Positions 34,562-46,207 of a stretch of 64,000 bases of DNA are shown piece by piece. Below the pieces are notes generated by a model that was given only the letters and a program-made list of their open reading frames with translations, was not told the DNA's origin and ran no database searches. The first letter of the stretch is position 1. Each line of letters begins with the position of its first letter. The DNA is from Apodospora peruviana (lineage: Eukaryota; Ascomycota; Sordariomycetes; Sordariales; Lasiosphaeriaceae), in the NCBI GenBank assembly GCA_033439685.1, contig JAUEDM010000005.1:1736001-1800000 (forward strand), written 5' to 3'. Made by a program: the position numbers and the translations under genes.

Positions 34562-36971
34562 TCATTCTAACCCAGCCATACCCGCCGTCGCCGAAAAATT
34601 CCCATACATACCCTCATCGCTACTGTCACTCCCCAAGCTCCGTGGGCTCTGCACACCACTGGCCTCCCCGCTCGGCAAGCCGCTGTAACTCTCCATGCCG
34701 CCGCTCAGCCCGCTCATGGCACTCAAACTGACCCCGGACATCCCACCACTCGCCGCATTCCCGCCCAGCGCCAGAATACTCTGTCTCCTCGCAGCATCCA
34801 TATCCAACGCACTGCCACTGCGACTGAGCAGCGGCTTTACCGGGAGCGTCTTCAGCAAGCCGGTACTAATATCAAGCATGCCCATGGCAAATTCGGTCAG
34901 CCCTTTACCCTCACCGGGTTTGGAGCTGACAGATAGTGTCCAACGATACTCGCCCAGCCTCCGCCGATACCAGTCTGCCTCTTCGCGGCCCGGCGAGGTG
35001 GCCCAGAGGAGGGACCCGAAAGTACCGATAAGCGCAAAGTTTGTCTTGGACGCGAAATACCAGAACGCGCGCAGGTGGGAGGGTTGAAGCCGATTGACAA
35101 AGTCCATGGCGGATATCAGGCGGGCCTTGGCCGCGCTGCGGCAGATGTGTTGGATGTACGGGTCGACGCTGGCGCCGCCACCCCCGAGGGTCGACGACGA
35201 AGACGACGCGGCCGCGTCGATGGAGCGGATGATGCGCCGGTGGAGGGTGATCTCGGTGGCAAAGTAGGCGAGGTGCAGATAGCCGATGCTGGAGAGGCGA
35301 TTCAGGGGCGTGCTGCTGCCCTGGAATGTCGAATCCATCCGGATGCTGGCGGGAAGGGCGGCGTACCACTCCTTCAGCTTGAGCTGGATAGGTTTGGCGA
35401 GCGAGAGCACCAGCTGCGTCCCCTGGATCCCGGCACTCGTGACTGCTGACATGGCCTGAAGTGTGTAAAATGTCTCGAGGATCTCGGCAAGAATTTGGGA
35501 GAGTTGGACCATCTGACCAAACAGGGTACGCCCTCGCTCGATTTCCATCCTGTCCTCCGCGTCGTCATCGTCCCACTCCACGTCCGGAAAGTCGTTCATG
35601 GTCAAAGGTTGGACGCCCCAGTTGGAGGAGAATATATGCGAGGGACGACCGTGGACGAGAGCACCCCATTTATCCTGCATGTAGAGCGCCCAGGCGAGAC
35701 GCTTCCTCAGTCCTCGTTCCCAAGGCGGTACCTTCCAGCTTGAGCAGTCCAGGTGCAGCCCGAGCTCCTGCGCGATGGCGACAAGCTGGGCTGTCGGCGC
35801 CCACTGATCGCCTTCGGGTCGTTGCGAGAGGAGCAGTCCGGCCTGAACAGTGGAGAGCTTTGGTCGGTACATGGCATCTGCCAGGGACGATCGCACCAAT
35901 CTCTCGAGCTCGCGGACATTAGGCCGCGGCAACTGAGCCAATTCCTCTGAATGGTCCCACCAGTTGATGGCTAGAATGTAGATGGCGGCGAGAAGGGGCG
36001 GAGAGAACTCGCGATATGACCGTTCGTACTTCTCGTAGAAGACTGTTTTTTGAATAATGGGAAACCCCGGGTGCACGACCCGAAAGTACAGGTCTATTAA
36101 CTTGCGGCCATGCGGCGCAACGACACTCTCGATCTCTTCAACATCGTCGAGGACATGGTCATGGCCAGGGGTGTTGTAGTCTGGGAGCAGGAGGAATGTG
36201 ACATTGTCACTAACTTTCCGGAGGGTACCCCGCGCAAGGAGACTCTCGTCCTGCGCGTCAAATCCAGACAGGTTGATGAGGGATGGTTCAAAGTCGGTTG
36301 TCGGCCCTATGTATTGGCTGTACCTGTCCGACTGCAGGCCGAGAGTGCGCTTCAACATAGTCGGGCCGCCAAAATTGGCCATCTCCTCGATCAAAGAACT
36401 GCTCGCAGCAGTGCTCGAGAGACTGGGCTGGTGGTGCCTGCGTCTCCTGTTATCAGTCCTCCCAGGTGAACTGCATGAACCAATCAGCTACTAGTTAACC
36501 TATTGTGTCAAGTTATCTGCACACTGCCTGGGGGTGTGCAGAGATGAAAACCAGGAACAGATGGGAAAGGGGTTAATGGCACAGATCCATGGGGCTGGGT
36601 CTGCCGGGCTTAAATGAGATCGACGCTGCTGCTCACCTTCTCTTGCTGTGGCTGTCTTCGGCCTCGCCGTTCAACTTGCGTTTCCGCGGCGGCGGGCTCT
36701 CGACCAACGAGCACTCAGTGCCGTTCACCTGGCATGGAACGCAGCCCTCTTCTTCCTCACTCATGACGCAATCAAGCTTACGGCGGTGACAAGTCTCACA
36801 GGAGGTTGGTGGACGCCCGTTTAGCGACTCAGAGTCTGGGGAGTCGACCCCGTTGCGAGTCCCGGGATATGAGTCGATATGGATACTTCCCTGTCTGCTG
36901 GGAGGAAAACGGGGTGGTTTGGGAGCGATAGCAATGGGAGCCGTCCTGGGGACGGCGCTGGGAGCGGACAT
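34562..36971 (-). CDS. Zn2Cys6 transcription factor, possibly DAL81/TamA-like
   Basis: Exons (minus) 36971-36637 and 36446-34562 join in frame to 739 aa; the 190-nt intron lies just after the zinc cluster. The DNA-binding motif is Cys58-x2-Cys61-x6-Cys68-x8-Cys77-x2-Cys80-x6-Cys87, followed by a basic PPPRKRKLNG and a KRRRRRHH patch created by the splice. The fungal-trans domain runs over about 220-500: LIDLYFRVVHPGFPIIQK, PLLAAIYILAINWWDHS, LHLDCSSWKVPPWERGLRKR, LAWALYMQDKWGALVHGRPS, and NWGVQPLTMNDFP. The C-terminus is Ser/Gly/Met-rich and probably an activation region. I associate this layout with DAL81/TamA nitrogen-catabolism co-regulators, but that assignment is from memory of the pattern and only moderate. 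It could regulate the nearby esterase or amidase; nothing in the sequence shows this. Confidence 0.85.
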
Positions 36972-37489
36972 GGCGTAGGTAAAGGAGGCGGGAGGGACCG
37001 CAGCGGGATTAACCCAGTCTCAGTGGCCAAGAAAGGCGGGAGCAACGGGCAATGCAACCTGTGAGCGGGATGGTGATTACTCCCACACTGCCTGGCAAGT
37101 GCCGAGGCGTTTCCCAGATCCCAAAGAGGCTCTTCAACTCGGAGCTTTTCTGACGCTGGACGGCTAGCCCCACAGCAAGGTGGGTGATGCAATGGGATGT
37201 GGCCAGAATCGAGCAAAGAGAACCGTCCTCGGAGACTCGGATCTTCAAGTCGTTACAGGGTCCACGGGCAGTGACGTGGTGAGCTCTTTGCCCCAAGGAA
37301 TCCCAACTCCCACCAAGAATTCCTGGACAGGAATGAGCTGGCTCTGCAGGTTGCCGTACAGGCTTCAACGGTGAAGTGAGCCCGGTAGATGTCCCGCGGG
37401 ATGTGGGTTCCTGGGTATTCCGAGACCGATAAGGACTAGAATCTAATAAGCAGTGATGTGAACTGCAACCCGTCCGATAAGGTTGATGC
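36972..37489. other. Upstream region of the Zn2Cys6 gene
   Basis: Likely promoter. No element is called and no gene seen. Confidence 0.4.
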
Positions 37490-38008
37490 TCAGGCCTGGC
37501 GCAGTGGGAGTTGCACCCGTGTTGGATGCCACAGCTCGCTAGCTAAACCGAAAGCTCTCTTCCAAGCACTGCAGCACCGCCTCTGACCACCCACGCCGAC
37601 AGACCGTATGGAGGGCGGGCTGGCGTGTCCAAGGTAACACCAGGAGCGGTGCGGTCTGCAAGCCTTATCAAGCTTCGCTGCTATCTCCTGCCAGAACGAG
37701 GCGTTGCGAAGGCTCGGGTGGTCGGGGAGGTCCGTCTCGAGATAGCGTAAGGCCAACGGGCGAGGAATGGTGATACAGGTAGAGAAGATGGCGGTATGCA
37801 GGTCGTGCAGTCTGTAGATGAGGCGGGATAGAGGATGCGCCCGGATTGGGGGATCTAGGTGATGATCGAGACTAGGATAAGATAAGCCTGGCTTATCTGC
37901 GTCATTTGCAACGACAGAGACACTGGAGCTCTGGGTTTGGGATGGACGTTGGGGGGACGATGCCAGATAATACCAGTAGGTACGGAGTAGAGATTGGTAT
38001 CTCTCCAC
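37490..38008 (-). CDS. Doubtful hypothetical ORF
   Basis: An open frame of 172 codons. Its middle (HPLSRLIYRLHDLHTAIF, RPLALRYLETDLP, FWQEIAAKLDKACR) has a protein-like helical pattern, but the last 40 residues do not. No family is recognised, and no splice sites extending it were found. It may be a chance frame or the remnant of a gene. Confidence 0.25.
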   Translation of the reverse strand: MERYQSLLRTYWYYLASSPQRPSQTQSSSVSVVANDADKPGLSYPSLDHHLDPPIRAHPLSRLIYRLHDLHTAIFSTCITIPRPLALRYLETDLPDHPSLRNASFWQEIAAKLDKACRPHRSWCYLGHASPPSIRSVGVGGQRRCCSAWKRAFGLASELWHPTRVQLPLRQA

Positions 38009-39950
38009 ACCCAGACAGTCCGGGGTTCAGCCTTGGATAGGTATTAAGGATCCAGTATCCAGGTCCCAAGAAACGGTGTGGGGTGTCTGGACACGAAGGA
38101 GGTTGAAGAAACAGCGCGAGAAAGGAGACAAACGGGAGAATAATAAAGAAAGACCAGAAATGGGTTCAGGTTGCGAAGGGATCTGCTTCACTGTTCCCCG
38201 TCGCTCCACTGCCCGACATGTAGCGAGTAGTGCAATCAATACCTGATACCGAATATCGAGGTACCTGCCGGGAAACGGACAGAAACGATCAATCATCTGT
38301 CAATCGTTAACAGCACTGTTCAGGAAGCGGCCGAGACAATGAAATCCCGAGCTGGTCTGGGAATGAGCGACAGGCCGGCAGCCGTGTTTCCTGGTACACT
38401 GCCCAAACGCCCGCAGAACACATGCAACTGACGAGGAATCTCTGACCTTATCAAGTTGAAGATTAAACTTCGAAATTCCTAATGGCAACGGCCGAGATAA
38501 CGACAAAGTACAAGATACCTCGGGATCCGGAGTTGGACCATGACAGAGAGTGGCCGGGGCGGTAACAGCCCGAGGCGTTGAAGCGCGGTAGAAGTGTTAG
38601 CATCACGGCCTTGACGATCCAGAATTGGACGTAGACGGTACAAGTTTCACAGATGTTCGGCCGTGACTGGAGGTCCATTACCAAATAGATTTCCGGAACC
38701 CGCCCTTTTGGGAAACCACTAACGTAATGGCTCCCCTTTGCCGAGTCAGAGGTGCGTCAGCGAAGGTTGACGGGAAGAGGGCGCTGCAGCCAGGCTACAT
38801 AAGGTACACAAAGGGCTTCACACGCAGCCCCGAGTGTAATCGCTGCTTGCCATGCTTATCATCCATGCCCTTCCTGTCTTGTCCGGGGGGGCCGCGTGCC
38901 TCGATCGCTCCTCACCGATTTACACGTCTTCGACCATTGGCGCGGGCCGAAATAAAACCTTCCCTGTCAGGTATTGCAGGTTATGTGCAGCTACCTCTCT
39001 ACAGAGGCCCCTTTTGAGTTTTCCTATGCAGATACTAGCCTGTGATGTTTTACTTACCCATCATACAGGAGTAATAAATTCCATGTCTGATACTTTTTGC
39101 CAAGGAGCTACAAAGGGACTGAGGACGCTTGGCTCGGACTCGAAAGCAACGGCTCTTGCGGGTTGCGGTTCGCAACGGCCGGCTGCAGTGTGCACCTTCA
39201 CATCTCGTAGATCTGTGCCTTCCCTCCGAGCTCACGATGCTTGAGATACCTTCGCCCCCTTACCTTACAGTACTTTATCTCTCAAACCCTAAAGCAACGC
39301 AAGGTATTTGTTTGGCTGTTCGGGTTTTACAGCTTGGAGCCGGGTCTTTATCGTTCCTCTAGCTTCTTTCAGGGTCCAACCTTCCCAGATGTCCTCGACT
39401 CCTTTTGGCGGACTCCGTCAACTTGTCAAGCGCATTACGGGTGGGAGAGGCCAAGGGCCGGAGCAGCGGGGTGAGGTTGCATCATGGTCCCGCAATGATA
39501 TCAACTGTCATTGTCCGCCGTTTGTCAGACTCTTGACTGTTGCATTCGATGAATGGCTTATTAGACATTACATCTGAGTACTGCCTGCATAACTGCCCGG
39601 ATACAGAAGGGATCAAATCCACCCGTCCTTCAGCCTCCGACGAGTCCAGCGGGATGCACTCCTCCACTGTTTCCAAATAAATAGACGCCCCCGTGTGGAG
39701 GGGGACCCTGCGCCTGCGCCCGCGCTTCGGCGCGGGGGTGCCGACAACCTTTTTGAGCGATTGCCTTGATTTGAGTTGGAGTTGTTCACACCAGTACGCC
39801 TCCTGTGCGCAACAGACCAGCGGCCGGCACCGAAACGCGGGGTCCACCCGTCCTGCCCGCCTTACACCGCAAATCCGGGGCCGGTCCGAAATCTTTCCTA
39901 CTGCCACATGCAGGCAACTGGACCATCAATCCACGTTAATGCAACCATCA
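38009..39950. other. Intergenic DNA with a GC-rich hairpin
   Basis: 1.9 kb without a supported gene. A short GC-rich patch at 39680-39745 contains a stable hairpin (listed separately). A 141-codon minus frame at 39482-39907 (containing SIYLETVEECIPLDSSEAEG) covers it but has no recognised domain. Confidence 0.45.
39718..39735. repeat. Perfect 7-bp GC stem with TTCG loop
   Basis: CCCGCGC-TTCG-GCGCGGG. On the + strand this would form a C(UUCG)G tetraloop hairpin, which is exceptionally stable in RNA. A second GC hairpin-like element (CCCCC ... GGGGG) lies 20-30 bases to the left. No transcript is evident here. Confidence 0.6.
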
Positions 39951-41285
39951 TCAACAGTTTTCTACATTCAACACTTCAGTTTGCAGGGGTCGCGACCAGT
40001 GAAGTTCTGGCAGGTGCCTCTTGAACGAAAACTCATCAACAGTCTGGATACCACACCATACACACCTCCTTGTATACAGTTCTGCCCCCGTCTTCGCCCG
40101 ACAATACAAACACTTGTTGGTGTCAGAAGACGAAGCAGCTCTCGGTAAAGGAATCTGCATCTCAAACTCCCCTACCACCCGAAACCCCAACTTCTCATAC
40201 ATGGGCACCGCAAGCAGGGTACTTAAAAGGAAGGATCATTTAAGGAGGGCGCTTCTTTGCTTGTTTCTGAGACGGAAGGATTCCACAGATCATACGAACT
40301 AACAAGTTCCCATTGCAACGATATACAATGCTGCGCAGCGTTGCCAACCTTCTAACAAACATTGGAGACAAGACCAGGGCAAGAAAGGCCTGGCCGGGAA
40401 GGATCGACCAAGTTAACCTTGTTATATCTTGTTTCGCGGCCAAATAAAGGAAAGGATTTCGGATGGGCCCATAATGATGGGGAAGTGAAATCTCAAATAC
40501 CCAAAATACAACCATCGCTGCCCGGCGTGGCAGGGTAACACAGGATCTGTGCACTTGTAAGCTAATGAGAGTATAATGGGTGAAACTTACGCAAGCAGTC
40601 CCTCTCGCCAAATAACCGTTTCTTCGCCTCGTCCCCGAGCTCGCGTGCCCCTCGAGAAACTCTTTGCTGCACCCGTCCACATCTAGCAAAGCTCCAGTCT
40701 CGAGCTTGGTGTTGTTACCCGACAACAGCGGTGGCAGCGCTTCAATTTTGCTAGTACTGAACGTGGTAGTAGACGTAGCAGCACTACCACTGCAACCGAA
40801 AGAGCCGCCTAAAATCCTTTCTTTACGTCGTCGTCTAATACCCCGTCACTACTAGAACCACTTGTAACAGCAGCAGCAGCACTAGTAGCCGTGATGGTGT
40901 GATCTTGTTGTTGTTGCTCCCAGGTAGCAAACGCAATAATAATGACCTCGTCTTCTTCACCCTTGCTATTCTTGTTATCTAGAATAATCCTGAAGGTGGT
41001 GTCCATATCCGTAGGACCACTATACTTCTCCAGAAGAAGAGTGGAGGCGATGAGAATACCGTCGCCGGTAGGAATGATGCTACCGTAATATGCAGCTAGA
41101 TACGCCTCTGCTGCCCTGAGGCTCTGGGGCAAGGGAAACTGCGCGTGCAACAGCGGGTTGAAGTCCATCGCCGTGAGGTGAATCTCGGCTATTCGCTTCG
41201 CTGTTTTTGATGCGGTTGCTTCATCTTTATGGACTGGAATTAGAGGTTGTGAGATGATGATTTTGGGCTTGGTGGTGGTGGTCAT
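39951..41285 (-). pseudogene. GNAT-family N-acetyltransferase gene, probably eroded
   Basis: The N-terminal part from ATG 41285 is a good GNAT start: MTTTTKPKIIISQPLIPVH, IAEIHLTAMDFNPLLHAQFP, LLLEKYSGPTDMDTTFRI, FATWEQ. A second frame holds LPPLLSGNNTKLETGALLD and CSKEFLEGHASSG. The last segment (about 40230-39951) carries the conserved VPMYEKLGFRVVGEFEMQ and ends in a stop after a tail with CLYCRAKTG and RRCVWCG. Between them, where motif A (acetyl-CoA pyrophosphate loop, Q/R-x-x-G-x-G/A) should lie, I find only a poor trace (LPCHAGQRW) in a mismatched frame. The first frame also stops at 40809 with no good donor. Either the gene is broken, or splicing is more complex than I can resolve. 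Confidence 0.55.
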
Positions 41286-41573
41286 GTTTGTATTTTTTGT
41301 TGTTGTTTGTCTCGAGTCCAGAAAGAAGTCGGGTGTCGAGGAACCTAAGTTGAAGATCGGCGAAGTTGGGTTCCGCATGTTGCGCTCAACAACGGAGTTT
41401 ATATAATAACATGCAGGTAAATAACATCACATGATTGGAGCCACATGTTCACCAACTGCATTTCACTATGTATGTACACCTAAGAAGGGTAGGTAGCCAA
41501 TCGTATATTTTGGTCTCTATTCTATTGGTAATATTTATATAAAATTTTACGGTTTGTATTTGTCTCTCCCCAG

Positions 41574-43009
41574 TTACATGGACGGCTGCTTCCAATACAC
41601 TCCGCCGCCCACACTGTGCTGCCCAGGATCCGCCAGGAACAGACTACTATCGACGTGATCGAGACTCTCGGCATCCTCCCTCTCCAACGACTGCCTCAAC
41701 AGCCGACAGGGCGTCTCTATCCAGGGAGCCCACTCAGGCCCGAGATAGTTGGAAAGTGACGTAAGGAAATACTGACCCGAACTGCCAAACACCCATACCT
41801 CGCGGCAGTAATGCAGCACCAAAAAGTAGTAGGCCAGCACCGCCAGCGCCTCAGGCCGGCCCGCCTCGAGCAGGTCGACAAAGGACCGCCCGATCATCGT
41901 CGTCCACGACAGAAGCACGTGGGCACGGCCAGCGGCGCGCGGCTCGCCGTCGATGACCCACTGTAGCAGATCGATCGCCTTGAGCGTCGCGTCCAGCGAC
42001 TCGGCATCCAGATCCGGGACCGACATGATCCGCCGGCGGATGTCGTCGCACTCGTGCCCTTCCCCGCCGACGTTGTACCACTGCACGCCCAGCTCGAGGA
42101 TGGGGCCGACGTCCGACCCCACCATCTCGGCCCGGTGGCCGTCCAGAACGCGGTGCACGCCCCTGTGTAGACGTAAATACCCCATGAACCGCGCGAGGGC
42201 CGAGGGGAAGTCGTGGTCGCGGTACGAGAGCATGTCGCAGAGTGCCTGGACGCCGAGCTGGGATGAGAACAAAAAGACTGTCGCGAGGTTCGAGATGGAC
42301 CTGTCAAAGTAGCCAACGTCGAGGCTGTTGAAGAGGCTCAGAGCGCGCGTCTGCAGCTGGATCGCCTGCGTCTGGTAGAACACGGCGCTCTCGGGGCGGC
42401 AGTAGCAAAGGTGGCGCGCGGCGAGCGCGAGAATCTGGTACATGAGGTAGGGCTCGCGCAGGGCATGACGCATCGAGACGTGCTTGAAGTGCTCGGCCAT
42501 CTCTGGATAGCTGGTGAGGTCGTTGGTAAGGTAGTGGTGCAGGAGCTCCATGTGCACCATGTTGATGTCGGGTAAGTGGCCGGCTGGGCCGCCGAGCCCG
42601 AAGGATGGCATATCTCCTCCGATCATCAACCCAGAGGTTGGAGCGGGCGCGTAGCTCGTCATCGGCGGACTGGCCGAGACAGAGTATCTTGCGCCCGCGG
42701 GGCCTTCCACCGGGGAATGCCCGGTGCTGGTGCCATCGCTGCTCGTCGCTCGGGGGTATGAGCAGTCCCGTTCGGCTGTGGTGCAGTTTATACACTGTGG
42801 GCGAGTCTCATCACACTAAAAGTCATGGTCAGTCCATCTGTGACTCGAGGAGGCCATCGTGGGTCTCCGCATCGTACCTTGATATGCCTTCTCTTGCACT
42901 CGAGGCATCCTCTCCTAGACTTCTTGTGTCTTCTCCGCATCATCTTGTCGTTTCCGTCCTTATTGCTTCCGCGTAAAGCGTGTTGCCCAGGACTCGGTCC
43001 CGTTGACAT
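41574..43009 (-). CDS. Zn2Cys6 transcription factor, UPC2-like
   Basis: Exons (minus) 43009-42878 and 42815-41574 join in frame to 457 aa; the 62-nt intron splits the zinc cluster. The motif is Cys35-x2-Cys38-x6-Cys45-x6-Cys52-x2-Cys55-x6-Cys62, embedded in RRRHKKSRRGCLECKRRHIK then CDETRPQCINCTTAERDC. This wording is typical of the sterol-uptake-control (UPC2/ECM22-like) group common in filamentous fungi. The rest matches that group's regulatory domain: MELLHHYLTNDLTSYP, LREPYLMYQILALAARHLCY, FYQTQAIQLQTRALSLFN, FLFSSQLGVQALCDML, and a C-terminal AYYFLVLHYCREVWVFG ... WIETPCRLLRQSL. No nearby cluster hints at its targets. erg27 is 3 kb away, but a sterol link would be speculation. Confidence 0.88.
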
Positions 43010-43828
43010 AAAGCACAGCCTTACAAGAAAAGAGGAGCAGCTGGTCCTAGGGTCTTCGGGTTACTGGGTAGGCAGTTTGGTCGCGTCGAAAAGGAAGGAA
43101 TACGAAGATCGGGATACGAAAAATATATAGTTACGAGATTGTTTGATATTAGTTGGTATAGTTCGATATCAGAAATAAACACAAATATGCAAACGCCGAG
43201 TCTAGGTCTCGCCGGCGATCCTATGCGTTTTCTTTATATCACCCGTAGGGCGCAGAACATGGTGTTTCCCCTATGTCGACAAACAAATGCAGTTAGACCT
43301 AGTCGGTCGCACCAGGACATAGCCATCATGCCAGCCCTGAGTCCTTCAGGCGCGGCGCGGGCCCCGGCAGCGGGAGGGATGTACCGAAGCCCAACGTCGC
43401 CGCCAAAGCCACGTAACACAGCCAATGCCGCGGTCCCGAGCTCTTTGACTAGCCCGTTCCCAGCGATTACCCTTGGCAATTGGCCCGTAGTGGCGGACTA
43501 GGTGATTTGTTTTATTTTCATGAACCTGGGTGGGATTGTGTGACGAACTGCACCTGGGCGGCGCAGCTGTGGGCTTCCATTTTTCCATTCTCTTCCAACT
43601 TCGGGAGCATCGGCGGGTCGGTGGAGCAAAGTGCCGGGAGCAGAGAACAGGGTTCAAAAAGAATTCCAGTCATACGGTGAAGGCGTCAAGGCCTGATGAC
43701 ATGACGTTCACCGCAATGACAGAAATGCTTCAAAGAGACTGACATTGCATACCGTTGCACCGTTAGGCTTGGTTGCATCGTCTTTTTTAGTCGCTGAAAT
43801 CTCAAATTAGCCCGCTGTAGCGCCAACC
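43010..43828. other. Upstream region of the UPC2-like gene
   Basis: 820 bases with no supported gene. It includes the promoter side of the UPC2-like gene and the 3' flank of the OB-fold gene. Confidence 0.4.
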
Positions 43829-45109
43829 TTATTGGGAGTCGTCTAGAGGCGGTCGATCCTCCCCCGGGCGAGGGCCGGCCTTAGGCATAAGGTCCACGCG
43901 AGGAGCGCTTCCCTTTTTCGAGTCCTTTCGGCCCTGGCCAGCCCCACGGGCAGTTCTGCCATCGCCAACAAATTGGAGAACCCAGTTCCAGACTTGACGG
44001 GTCTTGGCAAGCTGGAGATGAGCGTCTCGGCTGGAGGCCAAATCGGAAGAGCTGTAATACCCGCCGCTATCAAGTGCATCCAGTCGCGCCCGATACAGCA
44101 GGTGAATTTTGGTGAGATCCTTGCGGAGACCGGACCCGTAGACCTTCTTCATGAAAGCATTCAGCGCGACATTCTGAATCAGGATAACATCCCGGGATCG
44201 CAGCCCCGCTAGGACGCTCTGTGCCACCGTGGTGTTGTTTGCAAGCCAAAAGGTCACGGCGAAGCCAGCCTTGGTCTCGTCACCAACAAGAATCTCGACG
44301 AGCGTTCGACTGCTTCCCCAGCGCGTTTGGACCTCGCGGGGTCGGGAGATGGACATGATCCCGACCAGCAGGTTGCATGTCATGGTCTGTGGCTGGATCT
44401 TGGCGAGATAGGAAACCGAAGGGAGCTCGTCAAGATTGGTGATGAGTGGCTCGCCACCCCGAAGCAGCAGTGGTCCCTTGACCGACAAGGCCGGGGACAA
44501 AGTGCTATCGTTGCTTTGAAACGACGTGGAGGTGGCAAGGTCGCTGGTGCGGAACGAATCCACGGTTGCTTTTTCATCACCTCGGTCTGATGCAGCATAC
44601 GTCGGAGTCGAGACCAACTGAGATGAGCTGATATCCTCATGGATAGCGAGGGAGTGCTCGTAGAACTGGGAAGCGAGGTCGCTCGCGTCGTCATGCCCCT
44701 GCGCGTCGTGCAAACCATCGTGCAAACAAGAGTCGGAAGGATCGTGGTGATCAATACCGAGCGATATTGATGCGGTGCTGATAAAGGCTGGGCCGGGTCC
44801 GAGCTCAAAGCCGAAGTCATGCGTTTGTTGAGAGAAGCCTGTCGGCACAAGCCTTCTCTCGAGAGGCATTGACCTCCAGGCAGCATGACCCGGGGCCGAA
44901 CTGGCCTCTAAATGAGCAGCGCAGCAGGGCGACGGCAAGGGCCGAGTCCGATCGCCGTGATTGAGCCCATTGTCCCCACTATCTTGTCCTGTGAAGACGG
45001 CAATCTGAGGTTGAAAGTCAGGCAGCAGGTCTGCGGTACCCCAGTCGAGCGCACTGCTCTCGGGGGCTCCAGCATATATCGAAACTTTACCGATATTGGC
45101 CATGGCCAC
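43829..45109 (-). CDS. Uncharacterised protein with possible OB-fold domain
   Basis: Intronless, 426 aa. Residues 1-230 are low-complexity, rich in Ser, Asp and His, with no clear motif. Residues about 232-345 look like an OB-fold nucleic-acid-binding domain: SVSYLAKIQPQTMTCNLLVG, IMSISRPREVQTRWGSSRTL, VEILVGDETKAGFAVTFWL, LAGLRSRDVILIQNVALNAF and KDLTKIHLLYR. The alternation and the pattern of a strand, an 'EILVGDET' turn and an RDVILIQNVAL strand recall RPA, SHLD2 and RADX-type single-strand DNA-binding folds. The C-terminal 80 residues are basic, with GRKDSKKGS. A role in ssDNA binding or genome maintenance is inferred from the fold impression alone. It is divergent from erg27. Confidence 0.75.
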   Translation of the reverse strand: MAMANIGKVSIYAGAPESSALDWGTADLLPDFQPQIAVFTGQDSGDNGLNHGDRTRPLPSPCCAAHLEASSAPGHAAWRSMPLERRLVPTGFSQQTHDFGFELGPGPAFISTASISLGIDHHDPSDSCLHDGLHDAQGHDDASDLASQFYEHSLAIHEDISSSQLVSTPTYAASDRGDEKATVDSFRTSDLATSTSFQSNDSTLSPALSVKGPLLLRGGEPLITNLDELPSVSYLAKIQPQTMTCNLLVGIMSISRPREVQTRWGSSRTLVEILVGDETKAGFAVTFWLANNTTVAQSVLAGLRSRDVILIQNVALNAFMKKVYGSGLRKDLTKIHLLYRARLDALDSGGYYSSSDLASSRDAHLQLAKTRQVWNWVLQFVGDGRTARGAGQGRKDSKKGSAPRVDLMPKAGPRPGEDRPPLDDSQ

Positions 45110-46207
45110 AGCCGTGCATTGCAGTTTGCTCTTTGCTGTCGCGTCCGTTAACCTCTGGTGACCTTAGGCTGTTTCGAGTCGGGATTGATGGTTGAAGGGG
45201 ACCTCGAGAGGTTTCCGGAAGTTGTTGCCGGTCGGCGGCATTCTGACTGTGATGCCGACTGCTGTGTGCCTGCCTGGCAGCTGGCCAGGTACCTACTGAG
45301 TGGCTAGGGAGGAGAGCGAGTGAGTGTTTGTACCGCAAAGGGCAATCGCAGTCGGTTCGTTCGCTTCTCCAGTGGAGACTTGGAGTTCTTGTTGGAGACT
45401 CGCAGGGAGAGACCCCGGAGAAAATCAAATGTTCTTAACCGTCTGTTTAGAGTTTCGACGAAATACTGATTCAGATAAGCCACCGGGCCAAGAATCCGAT
45501 GAAGATCTTACTTCACATAAATCGGATGGGACCGTCAGCCCTATTTATTTCTGTCGACCCCAACAGTATCCGAAGCCTCTCGGCCGAGTACGTACAATCA
45601 CGTGTGGGCGCTTCAAGGTACGAGGTACGACATCCACGGCCTTTGTGCAACGCGAGGCTCATCGCTCACTGGAAAACCGGAGAAAAAGAGTCCTGATGGA
45701 GGCAGATTTGTCATTGACGGCATTCGGACTGAGAGTCTGGCCGGCGCTTCATGTTACATCACAGCACGCGGCCGCCTCTCAGGCTGCGAAATTAGCACCC
45801 AAAGCAGTATTCCGTAGCGAGCTGTCGATCGCTGTCAACCAAAGCACACCAAAACTGCATGATAAACTGCATGCCAACGTCGGTGAGTGGTCCCGACACA
45901 GTGGTTCAGGTACGGGCAACGAACAGTGGTTGGTAGTGCTGGCGAATCACGTCTCTGCTGGGCTGATCCGGCCCCTCGCGGCCCCTCTCATTTCTTTCCC
46001 CAGCCCCGGCCCCAGCACGCTGCCCAGTGCAATGGCCACAGGTGACGAGCTTGCGTTGACACGACCGGTAACCGAGAGAAAGAAAGCCCTCCACTGTGCA
46101 CGAAAACACACGACCACCTCCAACGGCGTTCTGCATGATGCCAATGAACTGAGCAGCCAACTGGCACCCGTTAATAAAATTTCAATTTGGTTCCAAGGAT
46201 TGAAACC
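45110..46207. promoter_or_regulatory. Divergent promoter region, OB-fold gene (-) / erg27 (+)
   Basis: 1.1 kb between two divergent start codons. A 313-codon plus frame (45324-46265) spans much of it but overlaps erg27 exon 1 in another frame and shows no domain, so I do not call it. No specific element is identified. Confidence 0.5.
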
